A DNA stretch of 64,000 bases from Fen-183 sp036504335. GTDB lineage: Bacteria > Acidobacteriota > Thermoanaerobaculia > UBA5066. The DNA lies in contig DASXVJ010000001.1 in assembly GCA_036504335.1 (NCBI GenBank), positions 248,001 to 312,000 of the forward strand, written 5' to 3'. Under the pieces are notes generated by a model. It ran no database searches. It was not told the DNA's origin and worked only from the letters and a program-made list of their open reading frames with translations. The translations under genes were made by a program, and so were the position numbers. Below, piece by piece: positions 40,760-47,939 of the stretch (position 1 is its first letter; the number at the start of each line of letters is the position of its first letter).

Positions 40760-41386
40760 ATGGCGCAGCGCGCGGGCGGGAAGAACGACCTCATCCTCGG
40801 AATCTCCGGAGCCAGCGGATCGCGGCTCGCGCTGCGGGCGCTGCGGCTCTTCTCGGCGTCGCCGGACGTCGAGCGCCTCCACGTCGTCGTCTCGCCGCGG
40901 GCCCTCGTCGTGGCGCGGGACGAAGTGGACGCGGCGATCACGTCGGTCGACGCGTTCGTCGAGGCGGCGGGGCTCGACGCCGCGTCCCGCGGCAGGCTCG
41001 TCCTCCACCCCGAGAGCGCGGTCGACGCCTCCATCGCGTCGGGCTCGTTCAAGACGCGCGGGATGGCCGTCCTGCCGTGCTCGGCGGGCACGCTCGCCTC
41101 CATCGCGCACGGGACGTCGCGCGGCCTCCTTCAGCGCGCGGCCGACGTCTGCCTCAAGGAGCGCCGCCGCCTCGTCCTCGGCCTCAGGGAGACGCCCCTC
41201 TCCCTCGTCCACGCCGAGAACATCCTGGCCGTCACACGCGCGGGCGCGATCGTCGCGCCGCCCGTCCCGGCCTTCTACGCGGCGCGCACGGCCGAGGCGA
41301 TGCTCGACGCGTACCTCGAGCGCGTCGCGGACCTCCTCGACGTCGGGCTCGACACCGCCGGCTTCCGCTGGACGGGAGCGCGCTGA
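40760..41386 (+). CDS. ubiX: UbiX-type flavin prenyltransferase
   Basis: 208 residues. Flavoprotein family fold with LILGISGASGSRLALRALRLF (FMN-binding loop), SFKTRGMAVLPCSAGTLASIAHGTSRGLLQRAADVCLKERR and LVLGLRETPLSLVHAENILAVTRAG. UbiX makes the prenylated FMN used by UbiD-type decarboxylases. ATG chosen with GGAG 9 nt upstream; the frame has earlier GTGs at 40742 and 40745. Followed after 14 bp by the UbiA prenyltransferase, so both serve quinone synthesis; a futalosine-route menaquinone (MqnP-type) is as likely as ubiquinone. Confidence 0.9.
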   Translation: MAQRAGGKNDLILGISGASGSRLALRALRLFSASPDVERLHVVVSPRALVVARDEVDAAITSVDAFVEAAGLDAASRGRLVLHPESAVDASIASGSFKTRGMAVLPCSAGTLASIAHGTSRGLLQRAADVCLKERRRLVLGLRETPLSLVHAENILAVTRAGAIVAPPVPAFYAARTAEAMLDAYLERVADLLDVGLDTAGFRWTGAR

Positions 41387-41400
41387 GACCGTAGCGCTCC

Positions 41401-42246
41401 GTGAAGAAATACCTCTCCCTCGTCACGTTCGCGCACACGATCTTCGCGCTCCCGTTCGCGCTGCTCGCGGCCGTTCTCGCGGCGCGCGGAATGCCGCCGC
41501 TCCCGGTGCTCTTCTGGATCCTCGTCGCGATGGTGGGTGCGCGCTCGGCCGCGATGGCCTTCAACCGGATTACCGACCGCGACCTCGACGCGGAAAATCC
41601 GCGGACGAGGAGCCGGGACATCCCGGCCGGGCGCGTCTCCGTCCTCGAAGCCTCGGTTTTCTGCGCGCTCTCTGCGGCGGTCTTCGTCTTCGCGGCCTGG
41701 CGGCTCAACCCTCTGTGTCTCGCGCTTTCCCCCGTGGCGCTCCTCGTCGTCCTCGGCTACTCGTACGCCAAGCGCGTCACCGCGCTCGCGCACCTCGTCC
41801 TCGGTCTCGGCCTCGCGATCGCGCCGGTCGGCGCGTGGATCGCGGTCACCGGCGCGTTCGCGGCGCCTCCGGTCGTCCTCGGCCTCTCCGTTCTCTTCTG
41901 GGTCGCGGGTTTCGACGTCATCTACAGCCTGCAGGACGAGGCCTTCGACCGCGAGCACGGGCTCTTCTCTCTCCCGGCCCGTCTCGGGGCCCGCCGGGCG
42001 CTGAACGTCTCGACGGCCTTCCACGCCCTCTCCCTCGCGCTGCTGTACGCCGTTCTCGTCCTCGTCCACGGCGGCCTCCTCTTCGGGCTGGGCGTCGTTC
42101 TGGCCGGGGTCTTCCTCGTCCGCCAGCACGTCCTCGTGAAGCCGGGCGATCTCTCCCGGGTGGACGGGGCCTTCTTCACGGCCAACGGCTGGCTTTCGGT
42201 GGCCGTCCTCGTCTGCGGGGCGGCCGACGTCTTCCTCCGCCGGTAG
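41401..42246 (+). CDS. ubiA: UbiA-family aromatic prenyltransferase
   Basis: 281 residues, about nine transmembrane helices. Both Asp-rich Mg-diphosphate motifs are present: AFNRITDRDLDAENPRTRSRDIPAG (about 55-79) and DVIYSLQDEAFDREHGLFSLP (about 180-200). It transfers a polyprenyl chain to a 4-hydroxybenzoate- or dihydroxynaphthoate-like ring in the membrane. With UbiX upstream this is a quinone-synthesis pair. GTG start. Confidence 0.92.
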   Translation: MKKYLSLVTFAHTIFALPFALLAAVLAARGMPPLPVLFWILVAMVGARSAAMAFNRITDRDLDAENPRTRSRDIPAGRVSVLEASVFCALSAAVFVFAAWRLNPLCLALSPVALLVVLGYSYAKRVTALAHLVLGLGLAIAPVGAWIAVTGAFAAPPVVLGLSVLFWVAGFDVIYSLQDEAFDREHGLFSLPARLGARRALNVSTAFHALSLALLYAVLVLVHGGLLFGLGVVLAGVFLVRQHVLVKPGDLSRVDGAFFTANGWLSVAVLVCGAADVFLRR

Positions 42247-42259
42247 CCTCGCGGACCGG

Positions 42260-42265
42260 TAAACT
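42260..42265 (+). promoter_or_regulatory. -10 element TAAACT before the deoxynucleoside kinase gene
   Basis: TAAACT ends 8 nt before the GTG at 42274 with no ribosome-binding site; recurrent leaderless arrangement. Confidence 0.4.
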
Positions 42266-42273
42266 CGCCTCCC

Positions 42274-42936
42274 GTGCCCGCGCCCACGCCGAAGGAATTC
42301 CCGCTGCGCCACATCGCGATCGAGGGCCCGATCGGCGTCGGGAAGACCTCGCTCGTGGGCCTCCTCGCGAAGCGCTTCTCGGGCACGCAGATCCTCGAGG
42401 ACGTGACGAACCCGTTCCTCGCGGACTTCTACGCGGGCAAGAAGGGCGCCGCGTTCCAGACCCAGATGTACTTCCTGCTGTCGCGCTACCAGCAGCAGCA
42501 GGAGATCGCGCAGATCGACCTCTTCCGGAACCTCGTCGTCGCGGACTACACGTTCGCGAAGGACAAGATCTTCGCGTACCTCACGCTGAACGACCCCGAG
42601 ATCGCGCTCTACGACAAGATCTACGGGACGCTCGCCGCGAGCGTCCCGCGACCGGACCTCGTCGTCCACCTCACGGCGTCCGTGGACACCTGCCTTTCGC
42701 GGATCAAGAAGCGCGGGCGCGCGTTCGAGAAGGGCATCTCGGCCGAGTACCTCAAGTCGCTCGTCGAGGCGTACAACTACTTCTTCTACCACTATCGCGA
42801 CGGCCCGCTCCTCGTCGTCGAGACGAACGAAATCGACTTCGTCGAACGAAAGGGCGACCTCGACGACCTCATCGCGCAGATCACGCGCCCGTTCCGCGGG
42901 ACGCAGATCTACGTGCCGCGCGGCTCGAAGAAGTAA
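42274..42936 (+). CDS. Deoxynucleoside kinase
   Basis: 220 residues, family length. Walker A IEGPIGVGKTSLVG (about 17-30), the E-D-V-T-N-P-F-L-A-D-F-Y segment, a LLSRYQQQQEI helix, the D-R-S-like segment VVADYTFAKDKIFA, and LID IKKRGRAFEKGI. Phosphorylates deoxynucleosides for salvage. Only 2 bp separate it from the PanC-fragment gene. In other bacteria this kinase is fused or paired with HppK or similar cofactor enzymes. Confidence 0.9.
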   Translation: MPAPTPKEFPLRHIAIEGPIGVGKTSLVGLLAKRFSGTQILEDVTNPFLADFYAGKKGAAFQTQMYFLLSRYQQQQEIAQIDLFRNLVVADYTFAKDKIFAYLTLNDPEIALYDKIYGTLAASVPRPDLVVHLTASVDTCLSRIKKRGRAFEKGISAEYLKSLVEAYNYFFYHYRDGPLLVVETNEIDFVERKGDLDDLIAQITRPFRGTQIYVPRGSKK

Positions 42937-42938
42937 GC

Positions 42939-43328
42939 GTGGGCGCCGTCGAGCGGCTGCGCGAGCTGGGCGCGGGGCGCGAGATCCTCGGCGAGACCGT
43001 TCCGCGGGAGCGCGACGGCCTGCGCGCGTCCCCGCGGAACGCGGACCTCACGCCGGAAGAGCGCGGCGCCGCGCCCGCCGTCTTCCGCGCGCTCCTCGCG
43101 GGGCAGCTGCTCCACGGCCTCGGCGAAAAGAAGTCCGCGAAGCTCCTCAAGGCCGTGCGCCTCGCCCTCGAAATGGAGCCCGGTCTCTCGATCGAGGCGC
43201 TCGACGTCGTCGACGCGGTAACGCTCCGGCCTGTCGAGAAAATCAACGGTCCGGCGGTCCTGATCGCGGCGGCCTGGGCGGGCCGGAACCTGCTCGCCGA
43301 CAGCGTGCGCCTCGAGAGGCCGCGCTGA
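42939..43328 (+). CDS. Stand-alone C-terminal domain of pantothenate synthetase (PanC)
   Basis: 129 residues, matching only the C-terminal half of PanC: VPRERDGLRASPRNADLTPEERGAAPAVFRALL corresponds to the usual REPDGLAMSSRN-x-YLSPEER segment, then LEMEPGLSIEALDVVDAVTLRPVE and VLIAAAWAGRNLLADSV. The N-terminal Rossmann domain with the ATP-binding H-I-G-H motif is missing and the KMSSR-equivalent reads LRASPR, so it cannot be a full PanC. It starts at GTG 2 bp after the kinase stop. It may be a remnant or a repurposed partner of the kinase. Confidence 0.75.
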   Translation: MGAVERLRELGAGREILGETVPRERDGLRASPRNADLTPEERGAAPAVFRALLAGQLLHGLGEKKSAKLLKAVRLALEMEPGLSIEALDVVDAVTLRPVEKINGPAVLIAAAWAGRNLLADSVRLERPR

Positions 43329-43652
43329 TACGACGTCGCAATTTCTTTTTCGCTTGATTTCGTTGATTGTTTCGATTCTCATTCCACTAACAACAGCCCG
43401 GAGAGCCCAAGGGTCAGTCCCAACGCCTTCGAAGGCCGTGAAGTCTGTTCGTCGGATCGAGTTCGTTTAGGAGGCGAGACCCATTTCCAGCCCCGGGGGC
43501 AGCAACAGGAACAACGCCCCGTCCCTCCTTCCTGAATTCTCCGACCGGCTCCCCTCGCCAGTTCCCGGCGTCCGCCGCTCGATGGTGAGCGTCGTCCGCG
43601 ATTTCCCACCCTCGGTTTCCGGTTAGAGCCGGCGACCCTCTCTGGAGTTCTG
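43329..43652 (+). promoter_or_regulatory. 324-bp gap: possible long leader of the zinc-ribbon gene
   Basis: No gene is visible. AT-rich start (TTTCTTTTTCGCTTGATTTC) includes TTGATT (43354-43359), 17 bp, TCTCAT (43377-43382) as a weak promoter. If used, the zinc-ribbon mRNA would carry a leader of about 260 nt, with a CCTTCGAAGG palindrome near 43429 and a Shine-Dalgarno-like GGAG 5 nt before the ATG. Such a long leader suits a regulatory RNA, but I identify no class. Confidence 0.35.
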
Positions 43653-43940
43653 ATGTACACGGACAAATCCATCCCCTGTATCGACTGCAGCGCCCCCTTC
43701 ATCTTCTCGGCGAACGAGCAGGAGTTCTACGCTCAGAAGGGCTTCTCCAACGAGCCCAAGCGTTGCAAGAACTGCCGCGACAAGCGCAAGGCCGGCGGGT
43801 TCGGCGAGGGCGGCGCGCGCCAGCTCTACAACGTCACCTGCGACGCCTGCGGCAAGACGACCCAGGTCCCGTTCAACCCCACGAACGGCAAGCCGGTCTA
43901 CTGCCGCGACTGCTACCGCGAGCGGCGCCCCGCCCGATAG
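43653..43940 (+). CDS. CxxC-rich zinc-ribbon protein
   Basis: 95 residues with four CxxC pairs: CIDC (9-12), CKNC, CDAC and CRDC near the C terminus. The KGFSNEPKRCKNCRDKRKAG segment and the C-terminal PVYCRDCYRERR are those of the short 'CxxC-x-CxxC' family of zinc-binding proteins often found next to cold-shock or RNA-related genes. Two zinc sites are expected; it likely binds RNA or DNA, but no function is established. ATG after CTGGAGTTCTG. The following hairpin ends its transcript. Confidence 0.85.
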   Translation: MYTDKSIPCIDCSAPFIFSANEQEFYAQKGFSNEPKRCKNCRDKRKAGGFGEGGARQLYNVTCDACGKTTQVPFNPTNGKPVYCRDCYRERRPAR

Positions 43941-43948
43941 GGGGGTCT

Positions 43949-43977
43949 GGGGGGAAAGGGTTGGACCCTTTCCCCCC
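43949..43977 (+). terminator. Perfect 13-bp hairpin after the zinc-ribbon gene
   Basis: GGGGGGAAAGGGT (43949-43961), TGG loop, ACCCTTTCCCCCC (43965-43977). It ends 4 bp before the next -10. Without a T-tract it is atypical as an intrinsic terminator, and its place over the -35 region could instead make it an operator. Confidence 0.5.
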
Positions 43978-43983
43978 GGTCTA

Positions 43984-43989
43984 TAGTCT
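43984..43989 (+). promoter_or_regulatory. -10 element TAGTCT (or TATAGT) before the PLP gene
   Basis: TATAGTCT offers TATAGT (43982-43987) or TAGTCT (43984-43989), 9 or 7 nt before ATG 43997. Leaderless spacing; no ribosome-binding site. Confidence 0.45.
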
Positions 43990-43996
43990 CGCTCTC

Positions 43997-45181
43997 ATGA
44001 GCGAGAGCACCCGCAAACCCGGTTTCGCGACGACCTGCATCCACGCGGGACAGGAGCCGGAGCCCGTCACGGGCGCGGTGACCGTCCCCATCTTCCAGAC
44101 GTCCACGTACGTCCAGGAAGCCTTCGGCAAGCCGCGCGACGGTTACGAGTACGCGCGCACGAAAAACCCCACGCGCCTCGCGCTCGAAAAGCAGCTGGCC
44201 GCGCTCGAAGGCGGCGCCGCCGCTCACGCGTTCGCCTCCGGCATGGCCGCCGAGACGACGCTCATGCTCGCGTTCGTGAAGGCGGGGGACCACGTCCTCG
44301 TCAGCCGCAACACGTATGGCGGCACCTACCGCTTCTTCTCCAAGGTCCTCGCGAACTTCGGCGTCACGTTCGACTACGTCGACACGACCGACGCCGAGGC
44401 CGTGCGGAAGGCCGTCACGCCGGAGACGCGCATGCTCTTCGTCGAGACGCCCACGAACCCGACGATGGAGATCTCCGACCTCGCGGCCCTCGCGCGCGTC
44501 GCGAAGGAAGAGGGCGGGAGGATCGGCGCGAAGATCCGCGTCGTCGTGGACAACACGTTCGCGACGCCGTTCTTCCAGAAACCGCTCGCGCTCGGCTGCG
44601 ACGTCGTCGTCCACTCGACGACGAAGTACCTCAACGGCCACTCGGACTCCGTGGGCGGCGCCGTGATCTGCGCGGACGCCGCGGACGGCGCGAAGATCGG
44701 CTTCACGCAGAACGCCGCGGGCGGCATCCTCTCTCCGTTCGATTCGTTCCTCGTGTCGCGCGGCATCAAGACGCTGCCCGTGCGCATGAAGGCCCACGAC
44801 GCGAACGGCCGCGCGGTCGCCGCGTGGCTCGCGCGCCACCCGAAGTTGCTCAAGATCCACTACCCGGGACTGCCCGGGCACCCGGGGCACGCGACCGCGG
44901 GGCGCCAGATGACCGGCTTCGGCGGGATGATCTCCTTCGACCTCGGGTCCGAAGCCGCGGCCAGACGCCTTCTCGACCGCGTCGTCGTGTGCGCGCTCGG
45001 CGAGTCGCTCGGCGGCGTCGAAAGCCTCATCTCGCACCCGGCGACGATGACGCACGCGAGCGTCGAGCCCGAGGAACGGCTTCGGCGCGGCATCACGCCG
45101 GGCCTCGTGCGCGTGTCGGTCGGCATCGAGGACGTCGAGGACGTCCTCGCGGACCTCGAGAACGCGCTCGCCGGCGTCTAG
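43997..45181 (+). CDS. Cystathionine gamma-synthase/lyase family PLP enzyme
   Basis: 394 residues. Fold-type I PLP enzyme of the Cys/Met metabolism family: ATTCIHAGQEPEPVTGAV, the YEYARTKNPTRLALEKQLAALEGG segment, SRNTYGGTYRFF, VDNTFATPFFQKPL, the PLP lysine in HSTTKYLNGHSD, and SLGGVESLISHPATMTH. It could be a cystathionine gamma-synthase, gamma-lyase or O-acylhomoserine sulfhydrylase; residues do not decide. Methionine/cysteine interconversion either way. Its TAG stop shares CTAG with the convergent gene. Confidence 0.92.
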   Translation: MSESTRKPGFATTCIHAGQEPEPVTGAVTVPIFQTSTYVQEAFGKPRDGYEYARTKNPTRLALEKQLAALEGGAAAHAFASGMAAETTLMLAFVKAGDHVLVSRNTYGGTYRFFSKVLANFGVTFDYVDTTDAEAVRKAVTPETRMLFVETPTNPTMEISDLAALARVAKEEGGRIGAKIRVVVDNTFATPFFQKPLALGCDVVVHSTTKYLNGHSDSVGGAVICADAADGAKIGFTQNAAGGILSPFDSFLVSRGIKTLPVRMKAHDANGRAVAAWLARHPKLLKIHYPGLPGHPGHATAGRQMTGFGGMISFDLGSEAAARRLLDRVVVCALGESLGGVESLISHPATMTHASVEPEERLRRGITPGLVRVSVGIEDVEDVLADLENALAGV

Positions 45182-45972
45182 CGCTTCAGGGCCAGCGCAC
45201 CGAGGACCGCGAGCGCGGCGGCGAGCGCGGCGAGAGCGCGCGGCGAAAGCGCCGGCACGTCGCCCGCGGGCGGCGGATTGCCCGGCCCGCCGCCGGGCGG
45301 CGTGAAGGTGATCGTGAGCGAGGGCCGCTGGGCGGCGTTCGCGCTCTCGCGCGAGCCGAACCGCCGCGCGCTCGGCGCCGCCTGCAGCTCGTCGGCGCGG
45401 ACCTGCCAGCCGAAATTCGTCGCCGGCGCGTCCAGCCAGCTCTGCACGTCGGCCTGCATCGCGGCGGTGGGGCCGAAGGAGTACGTCGTGAGCGCGACCT
45501 GCACGGGAATCCTCGCGGACGAGAGGGCCGCGGTGTCCCCGCCCGGCGTGAGCCACGCCGTGCCGGGCCAGATTCGTCTGGTCCACGTGGCGTCCCCCGC
45601 CGTGGCGGGCGCGCCGGTGCCGCCGGGACTCCCGGCGTCGGACGTTCCCTCGCCCCAGGCGGCCGCCGCGCGGAACAGGTTGACGTCCACCGGGTTGCCC
45701 TTCCCGCTCAGGAGGACGAGGTCGAGGCGCGCCCCGTTGATCGTGGCGCCGGCCGGCACGGCGGCCGCGACGTCGAACCGCACGAACGCGCGACGGATCG
45801 CCGTCAGCGTGTTGCGCCCGGCGAAGATCCCGGGGCCCTTCGCGTCGGACGAGTCGCCGTTCTCCTCGTAGATCGTCGTGTCCGCCACGGGCCGCACCGT
45901 CACCGCGTCGGCGGCCAGCCGCGCGCCGGGGAGGGTGACGGCGAGAATCAGACAGGCAAGCAGTCGGCGCAT
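45178..45972 (-). CDS. Secreted DNRLRE-domain protein with VPALSP anchor
   Basis: 264 residues. Signal peptide (LLACLILAVTLPGARLA), then a DNRLRE/carbohydrate-binding-like domain (VRPVADTTIYEENGDS, RRAFVRFDVAAAVPAGATINGARLDLVLL, W-G-E-G-T-S-D), a Gly/Pro linker, and a C-terminal tail DVPALSPRALAALAAALAVLGALALKR. The tail is the second copy of the VPALSP type in this window. Surface or exopolymer protein is likely. ATG preceded by GGAGG. Convergent with the PLP gene through a shared CTAG. Confidence 0.75.
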   Translation of the reverse strand: MRRLLACLILAVTLPGARLAADAVTVRPVADTTIYEENGDSSDAKGPGIFAGRNTLTAIRRAFVRFDVAAAVPAGATINGARLDLVLLSGKGNPVDVNLFRAAAAWGEGTSDAGSPGGTGAPATAGDATWTRRIWPGTAWLTPGGDTAALSSARIPVQVALTTYSFGPTAAMQADVQSWLDAPATNFGWQVRADELQAAPSARRFGSRESANAAQRPSLTITFTPPGGGPGNPPPAGDVPALSPRALAALAAALAVLGALALKR

Positions 45973-46065
45973 CGGACCTCCGGGGACGAAATTGAAGGAT
46001 GGCGGCGCGGGAAGTGACCCGGATCGCCGGAATCCTACGGCATCCATTCTGCAGGACGAACGTCG

Positions 46066-46071
46066 TAAGAT
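46066..46071 (+). promoter_or_regulatory. -10 element TAAGAT before the histidine kinase gene
   Basis: TAAGAT, 5 nt before GTG 46077; a slightly short leaderless spacing that supports the GTG over the earlier ATG at 45999. Confidence 0.4.
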
Positions 46072-46076
46072 ATTTC

Positions 46077-47939
46077 GTGGCCCTTGCTGCGCCCTCCGAG
46101 GCCGAAAACGTCCTCCGCCGGGAGAAGGAACGGCTGGACCGGGCGGCGACCGCCGGGCGCGTCGCGCTCTGGGAGTGGGACCTCGCGACGGGAGTCGTCG
46201 AGTGGACGAGCTTCGTCGACGACATGCTCGGGTTCCCTCCGGGGGGCTTCCCGCGGACCGTCGAGGCGTGGGCCTCGCACGTTCACCCCGACGACGTGAA
46301 CGCGGTCGTCGCCGCCCTCGACCGGCACCTCGGCAAGAACGTCCCGTACGATGCGGCGTACAGGATCCGCCGCGCCGACGGCGACTACGTCTGGTGGCGC
46401 GACGTCGGATTCGCGGAGCGCGACTCCTCGGGGAAACCCTTCCGGATGGCGGGCACGTGCGTCGACGTCACGGAGCGGAAGAAGTCCGAGGACGCCGAGC
46501 GCGCGCTCAAGGTGAGCGAGCGCTGGCTCGCGGAAACCCAGCGCGTCGCCCGGCTCGGGTGGTATTCCTACCATCCCGCCTCCGACGTCTTCACCGTGTC
46601 GGAAACCGTGGACGAGATCTTCGGGATCGGTTCCGACTTTCCGCACGGGGGCGCCGAGTGGCTGACGCTCGTGCATCCGGACGACCGCGATCGCGTGCGC
46701 AAGCTGACGCAGCAGGGACTCGCCGGCCAGCTCACGCCCGATCTCGAGTACCGGATCGTGCGGCCGAGCGACGGGCAGGAGCGCCACATCCACGCCCGCG
46801 CCAGCGCGGTCTTCGACGAGTCCGGCCGCGTCGTGCGGATCCTCGGGACGATTCAGGACCTGACCGATCGCAAGCGCGACGAGGGCGAGATCCGGCAGCT
46901 CGCGGCGGCCGTCGAGCAGGTCGCGCAGTCCGTCGTGATCACCGACACGGACGGGACGATCCAGTACGTCAACGCGGCGTTCACGGCCATCACCGGTTAC
47001 CCGCGCGAGGCCGCGCTCGGAATGACGCCGAGGATCCTCAGGAGCGGGCTGCACGAGGCGTCGTATTACGAGGGACTCTGGAACACGATCCTGTCGGGCG
47101 AGACGTGGCGGGGCCGCTTCACGAACCGGAGGCGGAACGGAAGCCTCTACGAGGTCGAAGCCACGATCACACCCGTCCGGGACTCCGTCGGAAACCTCGC
47201 GTGCTTCGTGTGCATCGAGCACGACATCACGGAGATCCTCGTCCAGCAGAGAAAGCTCCAGGAGCATGAGACGCTCGCGGCCATCGGCGAGATCGCGGCG
47301 AACATCGCGCACGAGGTCAAGAACCCGCTGTTTGCGATCTCGAGCGGGATCCAGCTCCTGATGGAGGAGCTCACGCTCGAGCCCGAACAGCGGAGGACGT
47401 TCGAGGTCATCCACGGCGACGTCCTGCGGATGGACCGCCTCGTACGGCAGCTCCAGCTCCTGAGCGCCCGGCGGCCGCTGGAGCCGGCCTCCCGGAGCCT
47501 GGCGGCGCTCGTCGAGGGAGCCGTCACGCTGAATCGCGGCCTCGCCGCGGAGAGATCCCTTTCGATCGAGACGAGCTTCGAGGAGGGACTCCCCGACCTC
47601 TGGGTCGACGAAGACCAGATTCACCAGGTCCTTCTGAACCTGCTCCAGAACGCGATCTCGTACTCGCCCGTGGGAGGGCGAATCCGGTTCGAAGCCGCGC
47701 GGCGCCCCGCCGGGGATCGCGTCGTCCTGCGCGTGGGCAATCAGGGGCCGCGGGTCCCCGACGAAATCCGGGAGCGGATCTTCGAGCCGTTCTTCACGAC
47801 GCGCCACCCGAGCGCCGGAATGGGCCTCGCGATTTCGCGGCGCATCGCGCTCGACCACGGCGGGACTCTCCGGGTCGAGTCCCCTCCCGAGGGTGGCGCC
47901 GTCTTCGCGCTCGAGCTTCCCGTGCGGCGGCCGTCGTGA
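46077..47939 (+). CDS. Soluble PAS-sensor histidine kinase
   Basis: 620 residues from GTG 46077 (an ATG at 45999 would add 26). No membrane segment. Three PAS domains: about 20-140 (AATAGRVALWEWDLATG, PDDVNAVV, W-W-R-D), about 150-270 (RVARLGWYSYHPASD) and about 280-400 (VVITDTDGTIQYVNAAFTAITGYPREAALG). HisKA phosphoacceptor AHEVKNPLFAI (His about 412). HATPase with NLLQNAISYSP, GNQGP and FFTTRHPSAGMGLAIS. It likely phosphorylates the following NtrC-type regulator, whose start overlaps this stop (GTGA). Confidence 0.93.
   Translation: MALAAPSEAENVLRREKERLDRAATAGRVALWEWDLATGVVEWTSFVDDMLGFPPGGFPRTVEAWASHVHPDDVNAVVAALDRHLGKNVPYDAAYRIRRADGDYVWWRDVGFAERDSSGKPFRMAGTCVDVTERKKSEDAERALKVSERWLAETQRVARLGWYSYHPASDVFTVSETVDEIFGIGSDFPHGGAEWLTLVHPDDRDRVRKLTQQGLAGQLTPDLEYRIVRPSDGQERHIHARASAVFDESGRVVRILGTIQDLTDRKRDEGEIRQLAAAVEQVAQSVVITDTDGTIQYVNAAFTAITGYPREAALGMTPRILRSGLHEASYYEGLWNTILSGETWRGRFTNRRRNGSLYEVEATITPVRDSVGNLACFVCIEHDITEILVQQRKLQEHETLAAIGEIAANIAHEVKNPLFAISSGIQLLMEELTLEPEQRRTFEVIHGDVLRMDRLVRQLQLLSARRPLEPASRSLAALVEGAVTLNRGLAAERSLSIETSFEEGLPDLWVDEDQIHQVLLNLLQNAISYSPVGGRIRFEAARRPAGDRVVLRVGNQGPRVPDEIRERIFEPFFTTRHPSAGMGLAISRRIALDHGGTLRVESPPEGGAVFALELPVRRPS

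Noticed and set aside
45999..46076. ATG at 45999 as start of the PAS histidine kinase
   Set aside because: The purine run AAGG is directly next to the ATG, too close to serve. The 26 extra residues are Arg-rich with no PAS similarity, and TAAGAT precedes GTG 46077. It remains a possible alternative.
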